Below are positions 25,072 to 36,160 of a stretch of 64,000 bases of DNA, one piece after another. Numbering within the stretch: position 1 is the stretch's first letter; every line of letters begins with the position of its first letter. Both the position numbers and the translations under genes were made by a program. This DNA comes from Trinickia acidisoli. GTDB taxonomy: Bacteria > Pseudomonadota > Gammaproteobacteria > Burkholderiales > Burkholderiaceae. The notes under the pieces are model-generated. The model had not been told where the DNA came from. It saw nothing but the letters and a program-made list of their open reading frames with translations, and ran no database searches. The stretch covers positions 3,410,001-3,474,000 of the forward strand of contig NZ_JAFLRG010000001.1 in NCBI RefSeq assembly GCF_017315725.1, in the 5' to 3' direction.

Positions 25072-26439
25072 ATGACCAAGAAAGTTTATGTAAAGACCTT
25101 CGGCTGCCAAATGAACGAGTACGACTCCGACAAAATGGTCGACGTACTCGGCGCCGCCGAAGGACTCGTCAAGACGGATTCCCCCGAAGACGCGGACGTC
25201 ATCCTCTTCAACACCTGTTCCGTGCGCGAGAAGGCGCAGGAAAAGGTCTTCTCCGATCTCGGCCGCGTGCGCGAGCTCAAAGAGGCGAAACCCGACTTGC
25301 TGATCGGCGTCGGCGGCTGCGTCGCGAGCCAGGAGGGCGCGGCGATCGTCTCCCGCGCGCCTTACGTCGACCTCGTGTTCGGTCCGCAAACGCTGCATCG
25401 GCTACCGCAGATGATCGATGCGCGCCGCGCGAGCGGCCGCGCGCAAGTCGACATCTCGTTTCCCGAAATCGAGAAGTTCGATCATCTGCCGCCCGCGCGC
25501 GTCGACGGTCCGAGCGCGTTCGTCTCGATCATGGAAGGCTGCAGCAAGTACTGCAGCTACTGCGTCGTGCCCTACACGCGCGGCGACGAAGTCTCGCGTC
25601 CGCTCGACGACGTGCTGACCGAAATCGCCGGCCTCGCCGACCAAGGCGTGCGCGAAGTCACGCTGCTCGGCCAAAACGTGAACGCCTATCGCGGCGCGCT
25701 CACGGCCGGCGCGACGGAGATCGCCGACTTCGCGACGTTGATCGAGTACGTCGCCGATATTCCCGGCATCGAACGCATCCGCTACACCACATCGCATCCG
25801 AAAGAGTTCACGCAGCGCCTCATCGACGTCTATGCGAAGGTGGACAAGCTCGTCTCGCATCTGCACTTGCCGGTGCAGCACGGCTCCGACCGCATCTTGA
25901 TGGCGATGAAGCGCGGCTACACGGTGCTCGAGTACAAATCGGTGATCCGCCGCTTGCGCGCGATTCGGCCCGACCTCTCGCTGTCCACCGACATCATCGT
26001 CGGCTTTCCCGGCGAAACGCAAAGCGACTTCGACAAGACGATGGCGCTCGTGGGCGAGATGAGCTACGACACGAGCTTCTCGTTCATCTACAGCCCGCGC
26101 CCCGGCACGCCGGCCGCGAACCTGCACGACGACACGCCTCGCGAAGTCAAGCTCGAACGCCTGCAACATTTGCAGGCGACGATCGATGCCAACGTCGTGC
26201 GCATCAGCGAATCGATGGTCGGCAACGTCGAGCGGATCCTCGTCGAGCGTCCCGCGCGCAAGGATCCGACCGAACTCGCGGGCCGCACGGCCAACAACCG
26301 CGTCGTCAACTTCCCGGCACCGGTGGCCTCGCATGCACGGCTGATCGGCCAGATGATCGACGTGCGCATCACGCGCGCCTATCCCCATTCGCTGCGCGGC
26401 GAGCTCGTGCTCGCGAAGCATGCGCAGCCCGTCGCTTAA
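25072..26439 (+). CDS. miaB: tRNA-2-methylthio-N6-dimethylallyladenosine synthase
   Basis: A 455-residue radical-SAM methylthiotransferase that adds a methylthio group to i6A37 of tRNAs reading UNN codons. The N-terminal UPF0004 domain carries cluster ligands C12, C49 and C83; the radical-SAM cluster is C157xxxC161xxC164 in [11 protein letters not shown]; a TRAM domain closes the protein. The start at 25072 matches the family N-terminus [20 protein letters not shown]. It is the first gene of the conserved miaB-phoH-ybeY-corC-lnt block and is followed by phoH after 21 bp, so the two are likely co-transcribed. A TATAAT hexamer lies at 24988-24993. Confidence 0.97.
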   Translation: MTKKVYVKTFGCQMNEYDSDKMVDVLGAAEGLVKTDSPEDADVILFNTCSVREKAQEKVFSDLGRVRELKEAKPDLLIGVGGCVASQEGAAIVSRAPYVDLVFGPQTLHRLPQMIDARRASGRAQVDISFPEIEKFDHLPPARVDGPSAFVSIMEGCSKYCSYCVVPYTRGDEVSRPLDDVLTEIAGLADQGVREVTLLGQNVNAYRGALTAGATEIADFATLIEYVADIPGIERIRYTTSHPKEFTQRLIDVYAKVDKLVSHLHLPVQHGSDRILMAMKRGYTVLEYKSVIRRLRAIRPDLSLSTDIIVGFPGETQSDFDKTMALVGEMSYDTSFSFIYSPRPGTPAANLHDDTPREVKLERLQHLQATIDANVVRISESMVGNVERILVERPARKDPTELAGRTANNRVVNFPAPVASHARLIGQMIDVRITRAYPHSLRGELVLAKHAQPVA

Positions 26440-26460
26440 ATTAAGGAACGCACTCTCGCC

Positions 26461-27522
26461 TTGAAGACCGCCCCGTCCCTGGAATTCACCGCACCGCACG
26501 ACGACAACGCGCGCCTTGCCAACCTTTGCGGGCCGCTCGACGAAAACCTGCGGCAGATCGAGCAAGCGCTCGACGTCACGCTGCAGCGGCGCGGCCATCG
26601 GATCTCGATTCGCGGACGCGGCGCGAAAGTTGCGCTCGGCGCACTCGAAACGTTCTACAACCGCGCGCGCGAGCCGCTGTCGGTCGACGACATTCAGCTC
26701 GCGCTCGTCGAAGCGCGTCATCCGGGCAACCGCGGCACGGATGCGCGACAAGACGAAGGGGGCCCGGGCCGCTACGATCCCGACCACCCATTCGACGAAC
26801 CGGCGGGCCTCGATGACGAAAGCATCGAAGAGCTTGGCCCGAAGCTCTACACGCGCCGCGCCGATTTGCGCGGCCGCACACCGGCGCAGCGCGAGTACCT
26901 GAAGCAAATCGTCTCGCACGACGTCACGTTCGGCGTCGGGCCCGCGGGCACCGGCAAGACGTACCTCGCCGTCGCTTGCGCCGTCGACTCGCTCGAACGC
27001 GACCAGGTCAAGCGCATCGTGCTGACGCGTCCCGCGGTCGAAGCGGGCGAGCGGCTCGGCTTTTTGCCGGGCGACCTCGCGCAGAAGGTCGATCCGTACC
27101 TGCGCCCGCTCTACGACGCGCTCTACGATCTGCTCGGCTTCGACAAGACGGCCAAGATGTTCGAGCGGCAAATGATCGAAATCGCGCCGCTTGCCTACAT
27201 GCGCGGGCGTACGCTCAACCATGCCTTCATCATCCTCGACGAAGCGCAAAACACGACGCCCGAGCAGATGAAGATGTTCCTCACGCGCATCGGCTTCGGC
27301 TCGAAGGCCGTCGTCACCGGCGATACGACGCAGATCGACTTGCCGCGCGGCGCAAAGAGCGGCCTCATCGAGGCGCAGCAGGTGCTCTCGAACGTGCGCG
27401 GGATTGCGCTGACGCGCTTCACGAGCGCAGACGTCGTGCGCCATCCGCTCGTCGCTCGTATCGTCGAAGCGTACGACCAGCACACGAGAAAAGACGACGC
27501 AACGCCGATCGACGGGCGCTGA
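26461..27522 (+). CDS. phoH: PhoH family ATPase
   Basis: A 353-residue cytoplasmic P-loop protein of the PhoH family, linked to RNA metabolism and ribosome maturation. Walker A is GPAGTGKT at residues 160-167 and Walker B is LDEAQ with D260-E261. The N-terminal part ([26 protein letters not shown]) resembles a KH-like RNA-binding segment. It uses a TTG start at 26461, chosen because the family N-terminus begins there and AAGGA lies about 13 nt upstream; no ATG is available in a suitable place. It lies between miaB and ybeY, and the three are functionally linked to tRNA and rRNA processing. Confidence 0.92.
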   Translation: MKTAPSLEFTAPHDDNARLANLCGPLDENLRQIEQALDVTLQRRGHRISIRGRGAKVALGALETFYNRAREPLSVDDIQLALVEARHPGNRGTDARQDEGGPGRYDPDHPFDEPAGLDDESIEELGPKLYTRRADLRGRTPAQREYLKQIVSHDVTFGVGPAGTGKTYLAVACAVDSLERDQVKRIVLTRPAVEAGERLGFLPGDLAQKVDPYLRPLYDALYDLLGFDKTAKMFERQMIEIAPLAYMRGRTLNHAFIILDEAQNTTPEQMKMFLTRIGFGSKAVVTGDTTQIDLPRGAKSGLIEAQQVLSNVRGIALTRFTSADVVRHPLVARIVEAYDQHTRKDDATPIDGR

Positions 27523-27547
27523 CGGCCGCCACAACGCGATTGACCGA

Positions 27548-28030
27548 ATGACCGACAAGACACGTACGCCGCAACTGAAACTGACGTTGCAGTTTCCCGC
27601 CGCCAAGGCATTTCCCGAGCACAAGGCCGCGGTTTCTCGTGCGGACGTCGCGCGCTGGATCAAGGCGGCGTTATTCGCCGACGGCGAACTGACGGTCCGG
27701 CTAGTCGATGCCGACGAAGGCCGCCTGCTGAACCGCACCTATCGCGGCAAGGATTATGCGACGAACGTGCTGACGTTCGCCTACGCGGAGAGCGAAAGCG
27801 ATCCCGTCTCCGGCGATCTCGTGCTCTGCTGCTCCGTGATCGAGCGCGAGGCGTCTGAACAAGGCAAGCCGCTCGTCGCGCACTACGCGCACATGATCGT
27901 GCACGGTACGCTGCATGCGCAGGGCTACGATCACGAAAACGACGACGAGGCGGAGGAAATGGAGGCGCTCGAAACCGACATCCTCGGCCGGCTCGGCTTC
28001 GCCGATCCATATGGAGACCGTTCCCGCTGA
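27548..28030 (+). CDS. ybeY: Endoribonuclease YbeY
   Basis: A 160-residue zinc-dependent endoribonuclease required for 16S rRNA 3'-end maturation and ribosome quality control. The zinc-binding motif is H119-x3-H123-x5-H129 in [13 protein letters not shown]. It sits 25 bp after phoH in the conserved order and is almost in contact with the next gene. The start at 27548 gives the usual family length. The fold signature [13 protein letters not shown] upstream of the zinc site is also present. A confident assignment with no unusual features. Confidence 0.95.
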   Translation: MTDKTRTPQLKLTLQFPAAKAFPEHKAAVSRADVARWIKAALFADGELTVRLVDADEGRLLNRTYRGKDYATNVLTFAYAESESDPVSGDLVLCCSVIEREASEQGKPLVAHYAHMIVHGTLHAQGYDHENDDEAEEMEALETDILGRLGFADPYGDRSR

Positions 28031-28043
28031 CGATTTGCGCGCG

Positions 28044-28697
28044 ATGTCCGACACGAGCCAGCCCCCCGCCCCCCTCTCGCCTCCCTGCACGGGCTATCCG
28101 CCCATGCTCGGCGAAGCCCGGCTGCTCAGCGACGCCGAACTCGCCCGTTCGCTCGCAGAGACGATGAAGCACTGGAACGGCAAAAGCGATATGTGGCTGT
28201 TCGGCTATGGGTCGCTGATCTGGAACCCGGGTATGCCGGCCGCCGAAACCGTGCGCGCGCGGGTGCGCGGCTATCACCGAGGGCTGTACCTGTGGTCGCG
28301 CGTGAACCGCGGCACGCCGGAGCAACCCGGTCTCGTGCTGGCGCTCGACCGCGGCGGCTCTTGCACCGGCATGGCATTCCGGCTGGCGGGAGACGGCGCC
28401 GCGCCGCACTTGGAGGCGCTTTGGCGGCGCGAGATGCCGATGGGATCGTATCGGCCGGCATGGCTGCCGTGCTGGCTCGCAGACGGACGCCGCGTCAAAG
28501 CGCTCGCGTTCGTCATGCGGCGCGACGTGCCGACTTACACGGGGAAATTGTCCGATGAAATCGTCAAGGCGGTGCTGAACTGCGCTCAAGGCCGTTACGG
28601 CACGACGCTCGACTACGTCCGCCGCACCGTCGGAGCGCTGCGCGAATGCGGCATGCCCGACCGGGCGCTCGAGGCGCTGCTCGAACGCTGTCTTTGA
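28044..28697 (+). CDS. chaC: Glutathione-specific gamma-glutamylcyclotransferase (ChaC family)
   Basis: A 217-residue enzyme of the ChaC family, which degrades glutathione to 5-oxoproline and Cys-Gly. The substrate-binding signature LFGYGSLIWNP is at residues 53-62 and RNRGTPEQPGLVLAL-like VNRGTPEQPGLVLAL follows with the catalytic glutamate. The ATG at 28044 is used, 13 bp after ybeY; an in-frame ATG at 28011 would overlap ybeY by 20 bp, and neither has a strong ribosome binding site. With the next gene it interrupts the usual ybeY-corC neighbourhood. Function is known for the family; the cellular reason for its location is unclear. Confidence 0.85.
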   Translation: MSDTSQPPAPLSPPCTGYPPMLGEARLLSDAELARSLAETMKHWNGKSDMWLFGYGSLIWNPGMPAAETVRARVRGYHRGLYLWSRVNRGTPEQPGLVLALDRGGSCTGMAFRLAGDGAAPHLEALWRREMPMGSYRPAWLPCWLADGRRVKALAFVMRRDVPTYTGKLSDEIVKAVLNCAQGRYGTTLDYVRRTVGALRECGMPDRALEALLERCL

Positions 28698-28724
28698 AAC
28701 GCGCCGCCGCACGGGCGACGCCCA

Positions 28725-29333
28725 TCAATACCCGAGGAATGCAGCCGCGCCGACGAGCGCGCCGAGCCCGGCCGCGCCGAGCGCTGCGCCGAGCAGCCAG
28801 CGGCGGCGCGTGAGCAGCGTGATGGCGGCGAGCGAGATCGCGATTTGCGTGAGCGTCGTCGCTTGTGCCCACCGATGGTGCAAATGCAGTTGCCGCTCGC
28901 TGTCCGCATCGGCCTGCGCCACGGTTTTTTCGAGCGCTTCGGCATGCGCCCGAATGTCCGTCTTCTGCTGCGCGTATTTGGCGACGTCGGCCGCAAACTT
29001 GGCGCTCGCCTTCGGATCCGCCGCCGTCAGCGCGGCGCCCAGCTCAGCGAGATTCTGCTTCTCGCCCTTGGCCTGGTAGTAGCTCCACTGGTTCGCGGCC
29101 TCGGTCTTGCGGATCGCGGCCTCGTTCTTGTAGAAGAGCGCGAGCCCCTCGGTCGAGCCGCCCTGATACGAAAACACGGCACCGACCGTCGCCAGCACGG
29201 CCGTCATGACGGCGATGCGGCCCGCGAACGGATCGGACGGCGCACCGCCATGCGCTTGCCCGTGACCGTGGCCGTGCCCCGCATGTTCGAGAGCCTCTTC
29301 GTGGGGCCCGCGCACTTCAAACTCTTCCGACAT
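28725..29333 (-). CDS. DUF4337 family membrane protein
   Basis: A 202-residue protein of the DUF4337 type. After a histidine/glycine-rich N-terminus (EHAGHGHGHGQAHGG) comes one transmembrane segment near residues 45-62 (IAVMTAVLATVGAVFSYQGG), a conserved helical stretch (KNEAAIRKTEAANQWSYYQAKGEKQNLAE), and two C-terminal transmembrane segments ending AAAFLGY. The ATG at 29333 is used; an upstream ATG adds four residues. The histidine-rich tract could bind metal. It is on the opposite strand to its neighbours and splits the ybeY-corC order together with chaC. Biological role unknown. Confidence 0.7.
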   Translation of the reverse strand: MSEEFEVRGPHEEALEHAGHGHGHGQAHGGAPSDPFAGRIAVMTAVLATVGAVFSYQGGSTEGLALFYKNEAAIRKTEAANQWSYYQAKGEKQNLAELGAALTAADPKASAKFAADVAKYAQQKTDIRAHAEALEKTVAQADADSERQLHLHHRWAQATTLTQIAISLAAITLLTRRRWLLGAALGAAGLGALVGAAAFLGY

Positions 29334-29514
29334 ATTTCTTTCGCGCAAACAAGGTAGAAACGGTGGCGATAGCGATGATGCCGTCGGCCCGCGCGCGCCG
29401 GACGGCGCGTGTCGCGCACTTTAGCAGGACCGTCTGCCGGCATGGTGCTACTTTTGCGTGGTGTATCCTTAACTCTCCGTTGACCACGCGTCCAGCCGTT
29501 CCGGACGCATCGCC

Positions 29515-30408
29515 ATGAACGACGCCTATCCCAGTCGACGCCATACCGACAAGCCCCCCGAGAAACGCTCGCTGCTCGAGCGTCTGACCGATCTCATTTC
29601 GCCCGAGCCCGAATCGCGGGCCGAGCTGCTCGAAATCCTGCAAGACGCGCACGAGCGCAATTTGATCGACGCCGATTCGCTCTCGATGATCGAAGGCGTC
29701 TTCCAGGTATCCGATCTTTGCGCGCGCGACATCATGGTGCCGCGGGCACAGATGGACGCGATCGACATCGAGCACCGCCCCGACGAGTTCATCCCGTTCG
29801 TCCTCGAAAAGGAGCACTCGCGGTACCCCGTCTACGAGGGCAACCGCGACAACATCATCGGCGTGCTGCTCGCAAAAGATTTACTGCGCTATTACGCCGA
29901 GGAATCGTTCGACGTGCGCGGCATGCTGCGCCCGGCCGTGTTCATTCCCGAAGCGAAGCGGTTGAACGTGCTGCTGCACGACTTCCGCATGAACCGCAAT
30001 CATCTTGCGATCGTCGTCGACGAATACGGCGGCGTCGCCGGGCTGATCACGATCGAAGACGTGCTCGAGCAAATCGTCGGCGACATCGAGGACGAATACG
30101 ACTTCGACGAAGAAAGCGGCAACATCATCGCCTCGCCCGACGGCCGCTATCGCGTGCGTGCGTTGACCGAGATCGAGCAATTCAACGAAGCGTTCGGCAC
30201 GGATTTCTCGGATGAGGAAGTCGATACGATCGGCGGCCTCGTGACCCATCATTTCGGGCGCGTGCCGCATCGCGGCGAGCGCGTGCGCATCGACGATCTC
30301 ATTTTCGAGATCCTGCGCGGCGATGCGCGCCAGGTTCATGTGCTGCTCGTGCGGCGCGACCCGCTCGCGGGCCAGCGCGAACGTGACGCGCAGCATGTTC
30401 AGACCTGA
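29515..30408 (+). CDS. corC: CorC/HlyC-type CBS-domain protein
   Basis: A 297-residue cytoplasmic protein with two CBS domains (about residues 65-190) and a C-terminal CorC_HlyC transporter-associated domain (about 205-285). Signatures are RDIMVPRAQMDAID, HSRYPVYEGNRDNIIGVLLAKDLL and the acidic DEYGGVAGLITIEDVLEQIVGDIEDEYD. No membrane segment is present, so it is the soluble CorC branch, linked to magnesium and cobalt homeostasis. It begins 181 bp after the divergent DUF4337 gene and is followed by lnt after 52 bp, the conserved pairing. The family is certain; the biochemical activity of CorC is not well defined. Confidence 0.93.
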   Translation: MNDAYPSRRHTDKPPEKRSLLERLTDLISPEPESRAELLEILQDAHERNLIDADSLSMIEGVFQVSDLCARDIMVPRAQMDAIDIEHRPDEFIPFVLEKEHSRYPVYEGNRDNIIGVLLAKDLLRYYAEESFDVRGMLRPAVFIPEAKRLNVLLHDFRMNRNHLAIVVDEYGGVAGLITIEDVLEQIVGDIEDEYDFDEESGNIIASPDGRYRVRALTEIEQFNEAFGTDFSDEEVDTIGGLVTHHFGRVPHRGERVRIDDLIFEILRGDARQVHVLLVRRDPLAGQRERDAQHVQT

Positions 30409-30460
30409 CGACGGCGCGGGACGCTAAAAACTTTCAACGCATTTCCGAAGCCACGTCTAC

Positions 30461-32122
30461 ATGGCCGAATCGATTACCTCCCGCCTGCGCGGCAACACCA
30501 CCGCATCCGGCACCGCCGCGAGCCCGCTCTCGCGCTGGCATTACCTCGTCGCGCTTGCACTCGGCGCGCTCAATACGCTCTCGTTCGCACCCACGCCGCA
30601 CGGCGGCTGGCTCGAAATCGCCATTTTCGCCGTGCTCTACGCCTGGCTCACGCGCACGACCGGCTGGAAGAGCGCGGCGCTCACGGGCGGCGCATTCGGC
30701 TTCGGCAATCTCGTGACGGGCGTCTGGTGGCTCTATGTCAGCATGCACCACTACGGCGGGATGCCCGCGCCACTCGCGGGCGCGGCGCTCGTGCTGTTCT
30801 CGCTCTACCTCGCGCTGTATCCCGCGATTTCGGCGGGGCTCTGGTCGTTTTGCGCGGGCCATGCGGCGAACGGCGCGCGCAACGCGCGTCCCTTACGTGC
30901 GTCACGTCCGTTCGCACCGACTTGGCACGGTGCCTTCGCCTTTGCCAGCGCTTGGGCAATCGGCGAATGGCTGCGCGGCACGGTCTTCACGGGCTTTCCG
31001 TGGCTCGCAAGCGGCTATGCGCAGGTCGATGGGCCGCTCTCGGGCTTCGCGGCAATCGCCGGGGTTTATGGCGTCGGCTGGGTCCTCGCGCTCACCGCGG
31101 CGCTCATCGTGCAGAGCGCGTCGGCGTGGTTCGCACGCCCACGCCGGCACGCGGCCGTGCTGCTGCCGGCCATGGCGGCGATCGCCGTCATGGGCGCAGG
31201 CACCGCGCTCAAGCGCGTGGCCTGGACGCTGCCCGGCAACGCCCCGCTGACCGTCCGCCTCCTACAAGGCAACGTCAAGCAAGAAATGAAGTTCGACGAA
31301 GCCGGCGTGCTCGCCGCGCTCGACCTTTACGAGCGGATGATCACGGCGCACGCGGCGGATCTCATCGTCACGCCCGAGACGGCGATTCCATTGCTGCCGC
31401 AGCAGTTTCCCGAATCCTTCGCGCAAGCACTGCGCACGTTCGCAGACAACACGGACTCGTCGCTGCTGATCGGCGCGTTCGGCGCGACGATCACGCCCGA
31501 CGGCCGATACACCGACGAAACGAATAGCTTCTTCGGGGTCACGCCGGGCTCGCGTGAACTGTACCGCTACGACAAGCACCATCTGGTGCCGTTCGGCGAA
31601 TTCGTGCCGTGGGGCTTTCATTGGTTCGTGCGGCTGATGAACATCCCGCTCGGCGATCTCGCGCGCGGCAAACCGGTGCAAAAAGCGTTCATGGTCCACA
31701 ACCAGCCGATCGACGTCGACGTCTGCTACGAGGACATCTTCGGCGAGGAAATCGCACGCACGTTGCGCGAAGCGGCCGTGCCGGCCGGCGTGCTCGTCAA
31801 TGCATCTAACTTGGCTTGGTTCGGCAACACGATCGCGCTCGATCAGCACTTGCAGATGGCGCGCATGCGCACGCTCGAAACGGGCCGGCCGCTCATCGCC
31901 GCGACCAACACCGGCACGACGGCCGTCATCGATCCGCACGGCCGAGTGACAGCGCGACTGGCCGCGTTCACGACGGGCCAAATCGAAGCGACGGTGCAAG
32001 GTATGACGGGGCGCACCCCGTATATCACCGTCGGCAACAACCTCGTGCTGGCCGTCTCGCTCGTGCTGATCGCTTTCGGCTTCGCGTTCGGGCCCGGGCG
32101 CCGCGGGCCGAGACGAAATTAA
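30461..32122 (+). CDS. lnt: Apolipoprotein N-acyltransferase
   Basis: A 553-residue inner-membrane enzyme that adds the third acyl chain to lipoproteins. About seven to eight transmembrane segments occupy the first 250 residues, followed by a periplasmic nitrilase-like domain with catalytic E306 (VTPETAI), K372 (KHHLVPFGE) and C422 (DVCYEDIFGEE), matching E267, K335 and C387 of E. coli Lnt. A final hydrophobic segment is seen at the C-terminus. It is directly after corC. The larger size than the E. coli protein (512) comes mainly from the N-terminal extension and loops. Confident assignment. Confidence 0.95.
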   Translation: MAESITSRLRGNTTASGTAASPLSRWHYLVALALGALNTLSFAPTPHGGWLEIAIFAVLYAWLTRTTGWKSAALTGGAFGFGNLVTGVWWLYVSMHHYGGMPAPLAGAALVLFSLYLALYPAISAGLWSFCAGHAANGARNARPLRASRPFAPTWHGAFAFASAWAIGEWLRGTVFTGFPWLASGYAQVDGPLSGFAAIAGVYGVGWVLALTAALIVQSASAWFARPRRHAAVLLPAMAAIAVMGAGTALKRVAWTLPGNAPLTVRLLQGNVKQEMKFDEAGVLAALDLYERMITAHAADLIVTPETAIPLLPQQFPESFAQALRTFADNTDSSLLIGAFGATITPDGRYTDETNSFFGVTPGSRELYRYDKHHLVPFGEFVPWGFHWFVRLMNIPLGDLARGKPVQKAFMVHNQPIDVDVCYEDIFGEEIARTLREAAVPAGVLVNASNLAWFGNTIALDQHLQMARMRTLETGRPLIAATNTGTTAVIDPHGRVTARLAAFTTGQIEATVQGMTGRTPYITVGNNLVLAVSLVLIAFGFAFGPGRRGPRRN

Positions 32123-32370
32123 GCCGCGCTACGCACAGGCTCGGCGACGCCCCGGCCGCTACCGCTGGACTCGCGCCGGCGGTCCGCACTCGAGGCGCAC
32201 AGCCGGCGACGGCCGCAAGGCAGCCCCAATCCGGTAAAATCTAGTGTTTTCACCGTGCAGACGGTGGCTATCGCCGCAGCCCGCACATCGGCCGCCCGGA
32301 CGGGAGCCCCGATTCCGCCGGTTTTCCGGCATCGCAGCGGCCAGACGCCGCCTGCCTCGAAAGGCACGAC

Positions 32371-33378
32371 ATGCTCACGTTTCAGCAAATCATCCTGACG
32401 CTGCAATCCTATTGGGACAAACAAGGTTGCGCGCTGCTCCAGCCGATCGACATGGAAGTCGGTGCCGGCACCTCGCACGTCCATACGTTCTTGCGCGCGA
32501 TCGGCCCCGAGCCGTGGCGGGCGGCGTACGTGCAGCCCTCGCGCCGCCCGAAGGACGGCCGCTACGGCGACAATCCGAACCGCCTGCAGCACTACTACCA
32601 ATACCAGGTCGTGCTCAAGCCGGCGCCGGAAAACATCCTCGACCTCTACCTCGGCTCGCTCGAAGCGCTCGGCTTCGACCTGAAACAGAACGACGTGCGC
32701 TTCGTCGAGGACGACTGGGAAAACCCCACGCTCGGCGCCTGGGGCCTCGGCTGGGAAGTTTGGCTCAACGGCATGGAAGTCACGCAGTTCACCTACTTCC
32801 AGCAAGTAGGCGGGCTCGACTGCAAGCCCGTGCTCGGCGAAATCACGTACGGGCTCGAGCGGCTCGCAATGTATTTGCAGAAGGTCGAGAACATCTACGA
32901 CCTCGTCTGGACCGAGTGGGAGGAAGCCGGCCCGAACGGCCCCGAGCTACGCCGCCTGACCTACCGCGACGTCTACCACCAGAACGAAGTCGAGCAATCG
33001 ACCTACAACTTCGAACACGCGAACGTCGATCTGCTGTTCACGCTGTTCAACAGCTACGAATCGGAAGCGAAGCGCATGATCGAGACACAGCTTGCGCTGC
33101 CCGGCTACGAGCTCGTGCTCAAGGCCGCGCATACGTTCAATCTGCTCGATGCCCGCGGCGCGATCTCGGTCACGGAGCGCGCAGCCTACATCGGCCGCAT
33201 TCGCGCGCTCTCGCGGCTCGTCGCGCAGGCCTATTACGAATCGCGTGAAAAGCTCGGCTTCCCGATGCTCGGCAATCCCGTGCACGGCGTGCCCGGCTTG
33301 ACGACGGACGAGCAGGATGCCGCGATGCCGGCATGGGTGCCGCCGCTGAAGGTCGAGCGCGCGATCGACAAGGAATGA
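32371..33378 (+). CDS. glyQ: Glycyl-tRNA synthetase alpha chain
   Basis: A 335-residue catalytic alpha subunit of the heterotetrameric bacterial glycyl-tRNA synthetase. The start [20 protein letters not shown], then [25 protein letters not shown] and [18 protein letters not shown] are family hallmarks. A 248-bp gap upstream contains a probable promoter (TAAAAT at 32235-32240). The beta subunit gene follows after 15 bp, so both chains are made together. Confident. Confidence 0.97.
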   Translation: MLTFQQIILTLQSYWDKQGCALLQPIDMEVGAGTSHVHTFLRAIGPEPWRAAYVQPSRRPKDGRYGDNPNRLQHYYQYQVVLKPAPENILDLYLGSLEALGFDLKQNDVRFVEDDWENPTLGAWGLGWEVWLNGMEVTQFTYFQQVGGLDCKPVLGEITYGLERLAMYLQKVENIYDLVWTEWEEAGPNGPELRRLTYRDVYHQNEVEQSTYNFEHANVDLLFTLFNSYESEAKRMIETQLALPGYELVLKAAHTFNLLDARGAISVTERAAYIGRIRALSRLVAQAYYESREKLGFPMLGNPVHGVPGLTTDEQDAAMPAWVPPLKVERAIDKE

Positions 33379-33393
33379 CGAGACCCAACGAAT

Positions 33394-35541
33394 ATGAATC
33401 AAGCCCACCAAGCCACACTGCTCGTCGAACTGCTCACTGAGGAATTGCCGCCGAAAGCGCTCGCTCGGCTGTCCGACGCGTTCGCGCATAGCCTCGTCGA
33501 ACGCCTGGCCGCGCGCGACCTCATCGCGGGCGAGCCGTCGTTCGAACGCTTCGCCACGCCGCGCCGTCTCGCGGTGCTCGTCAAGAACGTGCGCGCCGTC
33601 GCCCCCGAAAAGCAGGTGCGCGAAAAGGTGCTGCCCGTTTCGGTCGCCCTCGACGCGAACGGCCAGCCCACGGCGCCGCTCGCGAAAAAGCTCGCGGCGC
33701 TCGGCTTTCCCGACGCCCCGCTCGCCGATCTCGAGCGGGCTTCGGACGGCAAGGCCGAGGCGTTCTTCCTGCGCTACGCGGCACCCGGCGCGACGCTCGC
33801 CGACGGCCTGCAAGCCTCGCTCGACGAAGCGCTTGCCCTCGGCAAGCTGCCGATCCCGAAAGTCATGACCTACCAGCGCCCCGACGGCACGAGCGTGCAA
33901 TTCGTGCGTCCGGTGCAGCGCTTGACCGTCCTGCACGGCGAGAACGTGGTACCCGTCACGGCGTTCGGTGTCGACGCCGGCGATACGACACTCGGCCATC
34001 GCTTTCTGTCGGACGGCCTCGTCGCACTCTTGCATGCCGACGACTATGCTCAAACGCTGCGCACGAAGGGACGCGTGATCGCGAGTTTCGACGAGCGGCG
34101 CACAAGCATTGCCGAGCAATTGAAGGCGCAGGCGCACGGCGATCGCGTCGTGATGCCCGAGGCGTTGCTCGACGAAGTGACGGCGCTCGTCGAGTGGCCC
34201 GTCGTCTACGAATGCCGCTTCGACGATCAATTCCTGGCCGTGCCGCAGGAATGCCTGATTCTGACGATGCAGACGAACCAGAAGTACTTCGCGCTGACCG
34301 ATGACAGCGGCAAGCTGCGCTCGCGTTTTCTGATCGTCTCGAACATCGCGACCGAAACGCCGGGCGAGATCGTCGAAGGCAACGAGCGCGTCGTGCGCCC
34401 GCGTTTGGCCGATGCGAAATTCTTCTTCGAGCAAGACAAGAAGAAGCCGCTCGCCGACCGCGTGCCGCTGCTCGCGAACGTGGTTTATCACAACAAGCTC
34501 GGCTCGCAGCTCGCACGCGTCGAGCGTCTCGAAGCGCTTGCGCACGTCGTCGCTCCGCTCGTCGGCGCCGACCCCCAACAGGCCGCGCGCGCCGCGCGGC
34601 TCGCGAAGGCCGATCTTTTGACCGACATGGTCGGCGAATTCCCCGAGCTGCAGGGCACGATGGGCACGTACTACGCCCGCCACGACGGCGAGGCCGAGGA
34701 AGTCGCACTCGCCTGCACCGAGCACTATCAGCCGCGCTTCTCCGGCGATGCGTTGCCCGGCACGAGCGTGGGTACGACTGTCGCGCTCGCCGACAAGCTC
34801 GAGACGCTCGCGGGAATCTGGGGCATCGGTCTCGTCCCCACCGGCGAAAAAGATCCGTTCGCGTTGCGCCGGCATGCGCTCGGCGTGCTGCGCATTTTGA
34901 TCGAGAAGCAGTTGCCGATCGATCTCGTCGCCCTGTTGCACGAAGTTGCCGCCTGCTTCCGTGCCACGCCGCAAGCTGCCGATTGCACCGATGCGCTCTA
35001 CGCGTTCTTCATGGATCGCCTGCGCGGCCTACTGCGCGAACGCGGCTATGCGGCAAGCGAGATCGAGGCCGTCCTGAGCCTGCAACCACGCAGGCTCGAC
35101 GACATCATCGCTCGCCTCGACGCCGTGCGCGAGTTCTCGGCGCTTCCCGAAGCCGGCGCGCTGGCCGCCGCCAACAAACGGATCACGAACATCCTGAAGA
35201 AGTCGGAAGCCGAAGTGAGCCTGGCAACGGTCGGCGCTGCGAACCCGAACGTTGCGGCCGCGCACGCGGTGCAATCATCGTTGCTCGTCGAACCGGCGGA
35301 ACGCTCGCTGAGCGAGCAATTGCAGAAGGTTGCGCCGACGGTCCAAGCGCAGCTCGGGCAACGCGACTACACGCGCGCGCTGTCGGCGCTCGCGGCGCTG
35401 CGCGATCCCGTCGACACGTTCTTCAACGACGTGATGGTCAATGCCGAGGACGCAGCGCTGCGCAAAAACCGGCTGGCCCTATTGGCCGAGTTGCACGCGC
35501 AGATGAACTGCGTGGCCGACATCTCGAAGCTCGCGGCATAA
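33394..35541 (+). CDS. glyS: Glycyl-tRNA synthetase beta chain
   Basis: A 715-residue beta subunit that binds tRNA(Gly) and forms the holoenzyme with GlyQ. Signatures include [16 protein letters not shown] at the N-terminus, [25 protein letters not shown], and the C-terminal anticodon-binding region with [17 protein letters not shown]. It is somewhat longer than the E. coli protein (689) because of a longer N-terminus and loops. It starts 15 bp after glyQ and is followed by gmhB after 19 bp. Confidence 0.97.
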   Translation: MNQAHQATLLVELLTEELPPKALARLSDAFAHSLVERLAARDLIAGEPSFERFATPRRLAVLVKNVRAVAPEKQVREKVLPVSVALDANGQPTAPLAKKLAALGFPDAPLADLERASDGKAEAFFLRYAAPGATLADGLQASLDEALALGKLPIPKVMTYQRPDGTSVQFVRPVQRLTVLHGENVVPVTAFGVDAGDTTLGHRFLSDGLVALLHADDYAQTLRTKGRVIASFDERRTSIAEQLKAQAHGDRVVMPEALLDEVTALVEWPVVYECRFDDQFLAVPQECLILTMQTNQKYFALTDDSGKLRSRFLIVSNIATETPGEIVEGNERVVRPRLADAKFFFEQDKKKPLADRVPLLANVVYHNKLGSQLARVERLEALAHVVAPLVGADPQQAARAARLAKADLLTDMVGEFPELQGTMGTYYARHDGEAEEVALACTEHYQPRFSGDALPGTSVGTTVALADKLETLAGIWGIGLVPTGEKDPFALRRHALGVLRILIEKQLPIDLVALLHEVAACFRATPQAADCTDALYAFFMDRLRGLLRERGYAASEIEAVLSLQPRRLDDIIARLDAVREFSALPEAGALAAANKRITNILKKSEAEVSLATVGAANPNVAAAHAVQSSLLVEPAERSLSEQLQKVAPTVQAQLGQRDYTRALSALAALRDPVDTFFNDVMVNAEDAALRKNRLALLAELHAQMNCVADISKLAA

Positions 35542-35560
35542 CAGAGCAGAAGAGACGCGT

Positions 35561-36118
35561 ATGACTTCCGGCAAAAAACTCGTCATCCTCGATCGCGACG
35601 GCGTCATCAACGTCGATTCGGATGCGTTCATCAAATCGCCCGACGAGTGGATCGCGATTCCGGGCAGCCTCGAGGCAATCGCGAGGCTCAATCACGCCGG
35701 CTATCGCGTGGCCGTCGCCTCGAATCAATCGGGCATCGGTCGCGGCCTGTTCGACATGGCCACGCTGAACGCGATGCATCTGAAAATGCATCGCGCGGCG
35801 GCGGCGGTCGGCGCTCGTATCGATGCCGTTTTTTTCTGCCCGCACACGGCAGAAGACCAATGCGAATGCCGCAAGCCGAAACCTGGCCTGCTGCAAATGA
35901 TCATCGACCGCTTCGAGATCGACCCGTCCGCCACGCCCGTCGTCGGTGATGCGCTGCGCGATCTGCAGGCCGGCGCGGCGCTCGGCTTCCGGCCCCACCT
36001 CGTGCTGACGGGCAAGGGCAAGAAGACGCTCGCGGCAGGCGGCCTGCCCGAAGGCACCAAGGTGCACGACGACTTGAAAGCGTTCGTGCTGTCCTTCCTC
36101 GCGGATCAGAACGAGTGA
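35561..36118 (+). CDS. gmhB: D-glycero-beta-D-manno-heptose-1,7-bisphosphate 7-phosphatase
   Basis: A 185-residue HAD phosphatase in the ADP-heptose branch of LPS core synthesis. Nucleophile D11 and acid/base D13 are in ILDRDGVIN, and the zinc-binding site is C93, H95, C101 and C103 in FFCPHTAEDQCECRKPKPG. The SNQSGIGRG motif is typical of GmhB. It is between glyS and plsC, the conserved order in this group. The stop codon overlaps a possible GTG of the next frame. Confident. Confidence 0.95.
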   Translation: MTSGKKLVILDRDGVINVDSDAFIKSPDEWIAIPGSLEAIARLNHAGYRVAVASNQSGIGRGLFDMATLNAMHLKMHRAAAAVGARIDAVFFCPHTAEDQCECRKPKPGLLQMIIDRFEIDPSATPVVGDALRDLQAGAALGFRPHLVLTGKGKKTLAAGGLPEGTKVHDDLKAFVLSFLADQNE

Positions 36119-36160
36119 GTGCGCGCGAGCACGCTCGAGCCCAACCGATCGAAGATACCG

